Assembly (NCBI GenBank): GCA_046048055.1
Contig: JBJOGW010000074.1
Coordinates: 1-26,342, forward strand
Reading direction: 5' to 3'
DNA length: 26,342 nucleotides
Source of the DNA: SYAC01 sp046048055
GTDB taxonomy: Bacteria > Planctomycetota > Phycisphaerae > Phycisphaerales > SM1A02
A program made the translations under genes and the position numbers. This document shows, in pieces, positions 7,292 through 14,207 of this stretch; position 1 is the first letter of the stretch, and every line of letters starts with the position of its first letter. Under the pieces are notes generated by a model that had not been told where the DNA came from, ran no database searches, and was given only the letters and a program-made list of their open reading frames with translations.

Positions 7292-8254
7292 ATGGCCGCC
7301 GTGTCGATCGACGATGTCCGGTCCGCCGCCGAGCGACTGCGGGGTCACGCGCGCATGACCCCGCTGCTGGACGGACTGGACCTGTCTCGTCAGGCCGGGC
7401 TCGAAGTGCGCCTGAAGATGGAGACGATGCAGCGCACCGGCAGCTTCAAGTTTCGCGGTGCCAGCAACGCGATCCTGCAGCTCGACCCCCTGGTGGGTGC
7501 GCGCGGGGTGGCCACCCACTCCAGCGGCAACCACGCCCTGGCCCTGGCCACGGCCGCCCGGGCCCGAGACTTTCCGTGCACCGTGGTCATGCCGCATGAT
7601 GCGCCGCAAGGCAAGCGGCGGGCGGTCCAGGAGGCGGGCGCGGCGATCGTTTCCTGCGAGCCCACCATGGCCTCGCGCGAGACCACGCTCGCGGAGGTGG
7701 TGGCCCGGGGAGGCGCCACCATCATTCCGCCCTTCGACCATCCGCACGTGATCGCGGGCCAGGGCACGATCGGCCTGGAGATCGTGGATCAGTGGCCGCT
7801 GGTGGACGTGATCGTGGCACCCGTGGGTGGTGGTGGCCTGGTCGGCGGCACGGCACTGGCCGCCCGCTCGATCCAGCCGCGTGTCGCGGTGGTGGCTGCG
7901 GAGCCGATCGCGGTGGATGACACTGCCCGAAGCGTGCGAAGCGGGGTGCGGCAGCCGCCCACCAACGCCTCCACGCTGGCCGACGGGCTGCGCGCCGGCA
8001 TCGGCTCGCTCACGCTGCCGCTGGTTCAGGCGCACGTGCAGCAGGTGCTGACCGTGGGCGAGCAGGACATCGCCCACTGGATGCGTTTCGTGTTCGAGCG
8101 CCTCAAGCTGGTGATCGAGCCCAGTGCCGCCGTGGGCGTGGCGGCGGTGGCGGCACCCGAGTTCCGCGACCTGGCGCGGAGCAACGGCTGGCGACGCGTG
8201 GCGCTGGTGCTGTGCGGCGGCAACGTGGACCTGGACCGCCTGCCCTGGAAGTGA
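7292..8254 (+). CDS. threonine/serine dehydratase, PLP fold type II
   Basis: A protein of 320 residues. The PLP lysine is Lys53 in GSFKFRGASNA. SSGNHALALA (substrate loop) and PVGGGGLVGG (phosphate-binding glycine loop) are in place, and the C-terminus ends in LCGGNVDLDRL as in this family. It lacks the C-terminal regulatory ACT domain of biosynthetic IlvA, so it belongs with the short catabolic threonine dehydratases (TdcB type) and serine racemases. The reaction would be deamination of Thr to 2-oxobutyrate or Ser to pyruvate, or serine racemisation. Sequence alone does not separate these. It follows a tandem Lrp regulator on the same strand and ends 4 bp from the stop codon of the opposing gene. 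Confidence 0.88.
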   Translation: MAAVSIDDVRSAAERLRGHARMTPLLDGLDLSRQAGLEVRLKMETMQRTGSFKFRGASNAILQLDPLVGARGVATHSSGNHALALATAARARDFPCTVVMPHDAPQGKRRAVQEAGAAIVSCEPTMASRETTLAEVVARGGATIIPPFDHPHVIAGQGTIGLEIVDQWPLVDVIVAPVGGGGLVGGTALAARSIQPRVAVVAAEPIAVDDTARSVRSGVRQPPTNASTLADGLRAGIGSLTLPLVQAHVQQVLTVGEQDIAHWMRFVFERLKLVIEPSAAVGVAAVAAPEFRDLARSNGWRRVALVLCGGNVDLDRLPWK

Positions 8255-8258
8255 GCGA

Positions 8259-10952
8259 TCAGTCCGCCGGGTTCGTCGGCACGGCCTGTCCCATCAGGCT
8301 CCGGAGTCGTTCGATGCGCTGGACATGCCGCGCCTGCCCGGGCTCCAGCCGCTGCAGCGCCTCCAGGTGCCGCATCGCCGTGGACAGTTCACCCGCCTCG
8401 ATGGCGATCGCCGCGGCCAGTTCCCGCGTGGATGGGTCGTAGCCATCCACGCGCGTGGCCTTCTCCACCGAACGCATGGCCCCCACGGAGTCGCCTTGCG
8501 CCCGCAGGATGCGGGCCACCTCGATGGCGTACGCGGGATCCCGCTCCTCCATGGCGTCCAGCCGCCGCAGGTTCACAAGTGCCTCGTCGGCGCGTCCCTG
8601 CGAGACCAGCCACGCGGCCAGCTCGCGGTCCGGCATGGGATCCACGGGACGGGCTCTGGCGTACGACGCGAGCCACCCCCGCGTGGTCTCGTTGATCTGG
8701 GGCTGCTCGGCAAGCCGCCGCCGCACCTTCAGCTCCAGCAGATCCGGATGCTCGGGGTGCTCCGCCAGCCACGCATCCAGCTGCTCGTCGGAGACCTGGA
8801 CCGAGGGAAGCCGCACCGCCGGCCACCGGGATCCCTCCAGTGGCGGCTCCCCCACCCGCGATGCGGCACCCGCGCTCTCCGCCAGCGTCCGGGCCACCGC
8901 GTCCAGGCGGTCCAGCCTGGCCTCGCCCGCCTGCTCCCGCAGCGATGGATCTGCCTGGCGAAGTTCATCCACCAGCGTCTCCATGGATGGCCTGGGATCC
9001 ATGCCCCATGCCCGCACCTGGGCTCCCGCCCAATCCAGGAACGCCTCAAAGAACCCGTCCGCGCCCACGCCCAGCACGGCTTGCAGGGCCGCGTCCTCGC
9101 TGTCGCCCTGCCGATAGCGCTCCAGCAACGCGGGAATGCGGTCCGCGCCCCATCGGTCCTCGATGAACTCCACCATCCACGCTCCCTGTGCGTAGCCCAG
9201 CGGCCGGTCCTGCGGCGTGACCGGACGGACGAACGCCCACTTGATCCGATCAAGCGTGAAGAGCCGACCCGTCGCCAGCGATCGGGCCAGCAGTTCGCAT
9301 GTCTCCATGCTGCGCGGCCGGGTCTCCATGCGGACCGCCAGCGCCTCGGTGAGCCAGTGCGGGATCCGGTTGCCGGTCTGGCTCAGCGTGACCGTGTGCG
9401 TGTACTCGTGACGCAGCACCTCGAGCCAGTCGAAGGTGCCGAGATGCTTGCGCGGATTGCCGCGACGAGGCACCTCCATGGCGATCACGGGGCCGGTGGC
9501 CGCGGCCATGGTGTGGATGCCCGGCATGCCCGTGATGCGCACGCCGAAGAACGCGTGGTCGGGCAGCACCTCGATCGTGGTGCGACGCGACGGTTCATGG
9601 CCAAACCACCCGGTGACCTCCCGGTGCATCGCCTCCAGCGCCTCAGGCATGGCCTCGGCCACCACCTCGTCCACGCCCGGCTTGACGCGAATGCGGAAGT
9701 GCGGCGTCTCGATGGTGCGATAGCCCGCCATCTCCTCCATGAGCCAGTTGCTGAACGCGCTGCGCGTGTCGAACGGGTCCAGCCGCACCGCCTCGGCCAG
9801 CGCGGCACGCGTGCGGTCGTCGTCGCCGGTCTGCGTGAGCATCTGCGCCAGCTCGCTGCGGGGCGCGGCCCATGCCGGCCGCCGCTCGATGGCCCGCTGC
9901 AGCAGTCGATCGGACCACTCGTACTGCCGATGCAGCGCGAGCAGGCGACCCGCCGTGAGCAGGCCCAGCGCCTGGCCCGGGAACGCCGCATCCATCGACT
10001 GCAGGCGGCGCTCCACCTCGATTTCGTTCCATTGCCTGGCCGCCACGGCCACCCACATGGCCATGGCCTCGGGCATGACGGGATGCCGCTCCAGCAGCCC
10101 ACGCGTGACCTGCTCGGCTCCATCCACGTCCTCCAGCAACAGCAACCGCTCGGCATCCAGCAGGTCGGCGAGGGGATGCACGGGGTTCAGCCGGCGCATG
10201 GCATCGGCGGCGCGGCCCGCCGAGTCGAAGTCGAAGGCATCGAGCGCAGCCCGGCCAAGCTGATACCAGGCCATGCTGGACCGCGGATCCAGCTGCAGCG
10301 CCTGCTGCAGTGCCGGCACGCCCTCCTTGCGATTGTGGCGGGCCACCAGCAGCTCCCCTTCCAGGGCTGGAACACGGGCGTCCAGTCGATCGAGTTGACG
10401 CGCCTGTCCGAGCCGGTCCGCGGCCCTCCGCCATCGCGAGGCGTCCACCTGTTCCAGCATGCCCAGCAGGATCACGGCGCGGGCCGCCCGCATGAGCTCG
10501 GCCGCATCCGCCCCTTCGCCCGGCGCCTGCTCCAGCGACGCGGCAACCTCGCGGGCCTCATCCACGCGACCGAGCCATGCCAGTGCCTGCGCTCGGAGCA
10601 TCGCTCCGTCCGCCGACTCGCAACCCGCCAGCAGCGAGACCGCCTCCGAGGCACGCCCGACCCGCAGCAAGGCCTCGGCCCGAAGCTCCACTGGCACGTT
10701 CGGATCCTCGAACGCCGCATGGTCCAGCGACCAGGTGTGCAGCATGGCCTCGGCTCGACGCCTCGGCGTGTCCAGATCCCCGTCGCTCCACTGACCGTGC
10801 CGGATCCGCAGGTCCCGGCGCTCGCCCTCGGTCAGCCCCGGCATGTCCATCGCTCGCTGCACGGCAGGCGACACGCCGAGGTCGGTGGGAACGAACTGGG
10901 CGCACAGTGGGGTCATGACGCCCAGCGCCAAGACGACCGCAACCACGCTCAT
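8259..10952 (-). CDS. secreted TPR protein with gluzincin (HEYTH) metallopeptidase-like domain
   Basis: A protein of 897 residues. The N-terminus has a signal peptide (MSVVAVVLALGVMTPLCAQ). Long helical TPR-like repeats follow (about residues 60-420), with repeated patterns such as LAWLGRVDEA, WYQLGRAALDAFDFDSAGRAA and LDAERLLLLEDVDGAEQV. The middle holds a zinc-peptidase motif: HEYTH (residues 515-519) with a third-ligand candidate Glu536 in WLTEALA. That arrangement matches peptidase MA-like gluzincins. More TPR-like helices close the protein. The ATG at 10952 overlaps the TGA of the upstream lipoprotein gene (ATGA), so the pair is translationally coupled. The frame stays open to 11411, but that part is out of phase with the real upstream gene. 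It probably acts in the periplasm. Substrate is unknown. Confidence 0.82.
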   Translation of the reverse strand: MSVVAVVLALGVMTPLCAQFVPTDLGVSPAVQRAMDMPGLTEGERRDLRIRHGQWSDGDLDTPRRRAEAMLHTWSLDHAAFEDPNVPVELRAEALLRVGRASEAVSLLAGCESADGAMLRAQALAWLGRVDEAREVAASLEQAPGEGADAAELMRAARAVILLGMLEQVDASRWRRAADRLGQARQLDRLDARVPALEGELLVARHNRKEGVPALQQALQLDPRSSMAWYQLGRAALDAFDFDSAGRAADAMRRLNPVHPLADLLDAERLLLLEDVDGAEQVTRGLLERHPVMPEAMAMWVAVAARQWNEIEVERRLQSMDAAFPGQALGLLTAGRLLALHRQYEWSDRLLQRAIERRPAWAAPRSELAQMLTQTGDDDRTRAALAEAVRLDPFDTRSAFSNWLMEEMAGYRTIETPHFRIRVKPGVDEVVAEAMPEALEAMHREVTGWFGHEPSRRTTIEVLPDHAFFGVRITGMPGIHTMAAATGPVIAMEVPRRGNPRKHLGTFDWLEVLRHEYTHTVTLSQTGNRIPHWLTEALAVRMETRPRSMETCELLARSLATGRLFTLDRIKWAFVRPVTPQDRPLGYAQGAWMVEFIEDRWGADRIPALLERYRQGDSEDAALQAVLGVGADGFFEAFLDWAGAQVRAWGMDPRPSMETLVDELRQADPSLREQAGEARLDRLDAVARTLAESAGAASRVGEPPLEGSRWPAVRLPSVQVSDEQLDAWLAEHPEHPDLLELKVRRRLAEQPQINETTRGWLASYARARPVDPMPDRELAAWLVSQGRADEALVNLRRLDAMEERDPAYAIEVARILRAQGDSVGAMRSVEKATRVDGYDPSTRELAAAIAIEAGELSTAMRHLEALQRLEPGQARHVQRIERLRSLMGQAVPTNPAD

Positions 10953-11788
10953 GGGACCGTGACCCGCAGCGGACGCACGTCGCGCCGCCAGTCCGCAGGC
11001 ACCGAGATCGAGAGCGAGGCCCGTGCCGACTCGTCCAACCCGCCATTCACCACCACCTCGCGCAGCAGCACCGTCTTCACGTCCCCGCCCTTCAGCCGCG
11101 CCACCACGCCCACCGGCGCCAGCGTGCGCAGGTCGTACCAGATGCGGACCTCCTCGAAGTCCTCGTCCTGTCCCGTGCCGGGCTTGGGCACCAGCACCAG
11201 GCCCTGCACGTCCTCGAGCCGCTTGAGCAATGCGGCGTCCGGTGCCGGCGCCGGCGACACGGTGTAGCGGCGACGCACCTCCTCGGCTCGCTGGCCCACC
11301 GGCAGCGGCATGGGACCCTCGCCAAGCCTCAGCGGATCGCTGCGCGCGCCCGGTTCGGAAAGCTGTCGCTCGATGCTCTGCTTGCGTGCGTCGTCGAACT
11401 CCACCAGCCACCCATCCGCAAAGGCGAACCGCTGGGGCTGCGGCGAGGCATGCCCCGCCGCATCGATGAACTGCTCGAAGGCGATCGCGAAGCGACGCCT
11501 CGGCGGATCCGAGCGGTCCTGCTCCAGCACGATCCGGCCGATCCGACGCTCCCGATCCTCGGTGATGGCGTCCAGTCGGTCGTACACCACGGTGGCCTGG
11601 AAGTCACGAAGATTCCGGGTGGATCCCTCCAGCGCCTCCAGCAACGCCTCCGCGCTGGCATAGGGCTTGGGCGGGCCGTCCGCGGCCGTCGCGACCTCGG
11701 CTGCGGCGGGCACCGCGACCGGCGCCTCCTGCCGCGGCACCGCACACGCCATCAGGCACGTCAGGCACCAGGCGGCGTGTCCGCTCAT
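10949..11788 (-). CDS. putative lipoprotein with LolA-like domain
   Basis: A protein of 279 residues with a short signal peptide and a lipobox LMAC (Cys15), so probably lipid-anchored. A Pro/Ala-rich linker leads to a beta-rich domain. The pattern LRDFQATVVYDRLD, then RRFAIAFEQFID, RFAFADGWLVEFDDARKQ and VRIWYDLRTLAPVGVVAR resembles the outer-membrane lipoprotein carrier (LolA/LolB-like) fold: leading helix, strands for lipid binding, then a strand where the substrate is described. This is fold-level resemblance only. Its start overlaps the ribBA-like stop (ATGA) and its stop overlaps the next start (ATGA). All three genes must be co-expressed. The link to riboflavin, if any, is unclear. Confidence 0.7.
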   Translation of the reverse strand: MSGHAAWCLTCLMACAVPRQEAPVAVPAAAEVATAADGPPKPYASAEALLEALEGSTRNLRDFQATVVYDRLDAITEDRERRIGRIVLEQDRSDPPRRRFAIAFEQFIDAAGHASPQPQRFAFADGWLVEFDDARKQSIERQLSEPGARSDPLRLGEGPMPLPVGQRAEEVRRRYTVSPAPAPDAALLKRLEDVQGLVLVPKPGTGQDEDFEEVRIWYDLRTLAPVGVVARLKGGDVKTVLLREVVVNGGLDESARASLSISVPADWRRDVRPLRVTVP

Positions 11789-12987
11789 GCCAGCGGCACC
11801 TGCTCCACGATCTCCAGACCGAAGCCGTGCAGGCCAGGCATGGAGGCCTTGGGGTGGTTGGTGAGCAGTTTCAATCGCGTCAAGCCCAGGTCACGCAGGA
11901 TCTGCCCCCCCACGCCGAACTCGCGCAGGTCCATCGGCTGGGCCTTGCCGCCGATGCCATCGGGCCGCGTCAGATCCGGGGCGTTCACGTCATCCGTGTT
12001 GCGCTGGATCCGCTGAAGCCGTCCCGGCAGGTCAAAGCCGCTGCCCTCGCTCCGAAGATAGACCAGCGCGCCGCGACCCTCGGCGGCGATCGCCCGCATG
12101 GCGGCCCGAACCTCACGCTGGCCGTCGCCCTCGCGACCCTCGCGCCCCACGCCGAACACGTCTCGGAAGATGTCGCGCCGATGCATGCGCACCAGGGTGG
12201 GCCGCTCCTCGACTCGGACGTGGCCACCCGGACCCGGTTCACCCAGCCCGCCCATGGTCAGGGCCAGATGCGGCAGCGCGTCCACCGCCGTGCGCCACGC
12301 GAACAGCCGAAACACGCCCTCCGGCGTGCGAATGTCCTCGCCGCCACACGGCTCCAGCCGCTCCACCATGACCTCGTCGCGCAGGCGGTGCTCGATCACC
12401 TGCTCCACACTGGCCATGCGAAGGCCATGCTCGCGACAGATCGATTCCAGATCCACCATGCGAGCCATCTCGCCGTCCGGCTTCACGATCTCGATGATCG
12501 CCGCCGCGGGCTGGAGCCCGGCCATGCGACACAGGTCCACGCTGCCCTCGGTCTGACCGGTTCGAACCAGCACGCCGCCATCGCGGGCCCGGAGAGGATT
12601 CACGTGCCCGGGCCGAGTGAAGTCCTCGGTGGTCGCACGGGGATCCGCAAGCAGACGGATGGTGGTGGCCCGGTCCTTGGCGCTCACGCCTGTGCCCACG
12701 CCATGGCGCGGGTGCGCCTCCACGCTCACGGTGAACGCCGTGCCGCGCAGGCTGGTGTTGCGCGCCACCGCGGGAGCCAGGTCCAGCCGATCGCAGATCT
12801 CGCCGGCCAGGGCCACGCACAGGTAGCCGCCGCCCACGCGGGTGAGAAAGTTCACCATCTCCGGCGTGCAGTGCTCGGCGGCCACCACGAAGTCACCCTC
12901 GTTCTCGCGCCGCTCATCGTCCACCAGCACCACGGCCTTGCCCTGACGCAGGTCCTGCAGGATCTCCGGGATGGGCGAGAGTGGCAT
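11785..12987 (-). CDS. RibBA-like protein: DHBP synthase half plus degenerate GTP cyclohydrolase II half
   Basis: A protein of 400 residues. Residues 5-203 are 3,4-dihydroxy-2-butanone-4-phosphate synthase: DDERRENEGD (23-32), TGVSAKDRATTI, RPGHVNPLRA (125-134) and the DGEMARM block. One departure is GQTEG at 144-148, where E. coli RibB has GHTEA, so a catalytic/metal-binding His is Gln145. Residues 205-400 have the fold of GTP cyclohydrolase II (GALVYLRSEGSGF, LREFGVGGQILRDLG, LLTNHPK). The three zinc cysteines of RibA (C-x10-C-x-C) are missing: that stretch reads RRDIFRDVFG (270-279) with no Cys nearby. GCHII activity is therefore unlikely, as described for RibBX-type proteins. The start is set by TACACT six bases upstream. 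It is the first gene of a three-gene chain. Confidence 0.88.
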   Translation of the reverse strand: MPLSPIPEILQDLRQGKAVVLVDDERRENEGDFVVAAEHCTPEMVNFLTRVGGGYLCVALAGEICDRLDLAPAVARNTSLRGTAFTVSVEAHPRHGVGTGVSAKDRATTIRLLADPRATTEDFTRPGHVNPLRARDGGVLVRTGQTEGSVDLCRMAGLQPAAAIIEIVKPDGEMARMVDLESICREHGLRMASVEQVIEHRLRDEVMVERLEPCGGEDIRTPEGVFRLFAWRTAVDALPHLALTMGGLGEPGPGGHVRVEERPTLVRMHRRDIFRDVFGVGREGREGDGQREVRAAMRAIAAEGRGALVYLRSEGSGFDLPGRLQRIQRNTDDVNAPDLTRPDGIGGKAQPMDLREFGVGGQILRDLGLTRLKLLTNHPKASMPGLHGFGLEIVEQVPLA

Positions 12988-12999
12988 CCCGCAAGTGTA
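12988..12999 (-). promoter_or_regulatory. leaderless-type promoter: TACACT, 6 nt, ATG
   Basis: The minus strand reads TACACT (12994-12999), six bases, then ATG (12987). It selects the 400-residue product over a frame open to 13239 and faces the divergent peptidase promoter at 13019. No FMN riboswitch is present in the 46-bp gap. Confidence 0.5.
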
Positions 13000-13018
13000 G
13001 AAGCGGACCACGCCGAAG

Positions 13019-13033
13019 TACCCTGCGCCCCCC
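13019..13033 (+). promoter_or_regulatory. candidate near-leaderless promoter: TACCCT, 9 nt, ATG
   Basis: TACCCT at 13019-13024 lies nine bases before the ATG at 13034, so any leader would be about three nucleotides. No Shine-Dalgarno is present. Confidence 0.35.
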
Positions 13034-14185
13034 ATGAGCCTTGCCGCCCACGAACGCAAGCTGGCGCTGACCCTCACCGGCATCCCCACGGCCGCAGGCC
13101 ACGAGGACCGCGTGATCGCCTTCATCGAGGGCTGGGTGTTCGTGCGCAGCGCGCATCTGGTGCTCCGGCGTGATGACGGCGGCAACATGCTGATCACGCA
13201 TCGGCGCGCCCCGCGGCGCGTGCCGCCGCTTCTGGTCACGGCGCACCTGGACCATCCGGCATTCGTGGTGCGCCGTGTCCGGCAACGCGAACTGGAACTG
13301 GAGTTTCGCGGCGGCGTGCACCACGCCTACTTCCATGGCGCCCGGCTTCAGGTGATCGATGCCACCGACCGGGCGCATGCGGCTCGGATCACGTCCCTGG
13401 ACGCCACGGCCAAGCCCTTCATGCGCGTCACCGCCCGCCTGGCCCGCATCGCGCCCGCGCTGCAAGCCGGCGACATCGCACGATGGAACCTGCCGCGTCC
13501 CGCCATCCGCAAGGGCATCCTGCACACCCATGCCTGTGATGACCTGGCGGCCGTGGCGGCGGCCCTGACGGCGATGGACCGCATGCTCTCGCAGCCACGC
13601 GCCCGACACGTGGGTCTGCTCTTCACGCGCGCCGAGGAAGTCGGGTTTGTGGGCGCCATCCACGCGGCACGAAACGGATTCGTGCCACGGAACGCCCGAC
13701 TGATCTGCCTCGAGAATTCACGCAGCTTTCCCCACGACAGCCCCATCGGTGCCGGCGCCATCCTGCGGGTGGGTGACCGGCTCAGCGTGTTCTCGCCCGA
13801 ACTCACCAATGCACTCGGGGAGCTGTTCACGGCCACCCGTGCCAGGGATCCCTCGTTCCGGTTCCAGCGCAAGCTCATGCCGGGCGGCGCCTGCGAGGCC
13901 ACGGCCTTCGCCACCCATGGGCTGCAGAGCACCTGCCTCTGCCTGCCGCTGGGCAACTACCACAACATGCAGCACATCGACGCCACCGTGGCCGGTCGTC
14001 GCCGCGGCCGCGTGGGAAGCGAGTTCGTGGCCATGGCCGACTTCGAGAGCCTGGTGCGCATGCTCGAGATCGCGGCCATGGGCCTGAAGCCGCAAGCCGA
14101 CTGGCGGCGGGGCTCCATGAAGCTCATGAACCGCCTGCACGCGGCGCACCGGCGCCTGCTCGCGCCTCGCCGCGCGGGCCGCTGA
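13034..14185 (+). CDS. M42-like (M20/M28/M42 clan MH) zinc aminopeptidase family protein
   Basis: A protein of 383 residues with the metal-site order of di-zinc exopeptidases: TAHLDHPAF (His71, Asp73), HACDDLAAVAAAL (Asp169/Asp170, bridging ligand region), TRAEEVGFVGA (Glu201 as base, Glu202 as ligand), ICLENSRS (Glu227) and a late His in MQHIDAT. The AEEVGxxGA and HACDD blocks resemble M42 glutamyl/tetrahedral aminopeptidases most. The insertion after the first ligand (about residues 85-165) would be the beta-barrel domain of M42. There is no signal peptide, so it is cytosolic. It is divergent from the ribBA-like gene and followed by argS 22 bp downstream on the same strand. Substrate preference cannot be told. 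Confidence 0.78.
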   Translation: MSLAAHERKLALTLTGIPTAAGHEDRVIAFIEGWVFVRSAHLVLRRDDGGNMLITHRRAPRRVPPLLVTAHLDHPAFVVRRVRQRELELEFRGGVHHAYFHGARLQVIDATDRAHAARITSLDATAKPFMRVTARLARIAPALQAGDIARWNLPRPAIRKGILHTHACDDLAAVAAALTAMDRMLSQPRARHVGLLFTRAEEVGFVGAIHAARNGFVPRNARLICLENSRSFPHDSPIGAGAILRVGDRLSVFSPELTNALGELFTATRARDPSFRFQRKLMPGGACEATAFATHGLQSTCLCLPLGNYHNMQHIDATVAGRRRGRVGSEFVAMADFESLVRMLEIAAMGLKPQADWRRGSMKLMNRLHAAHRRLLAPRRAGR

Positions 14186-14192
14186 GCGACCC

Positions 14193-14207
14193 TATCCTCG
14201 CGACCCC
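14193..14207 (+). promoter_or_regulatory. candidate near-leaderless promoter: TATCCT, 9 nt, ATG
   Basis: TATCCT at 14193-14198 lies nine bases before the argS ATG at 14208, in the 22-bp gap behind the peptidase gene. It has the same 9-nt spacing as the candidate at 13019. Confidence 0.35.

Noticed and set aside
6116..8077. 653-residue minus-strand frame opposite the Lrp and dehydratase genes
   Set aside because: It spans two real genes and their gap and shows no domain. It is a high-GC shadow.
8124..11267. 1047-residue open frame on the plus strand opposite the TPR peptidase gene
   Set aside because: Shadow of the real leftward gene in very high-GC DNA. Its translation is Arg/His/Pro/Gln rich with no recognisable motif, while the opposite strand has a signal peptide, HEYTH motif and ATGA coupling.
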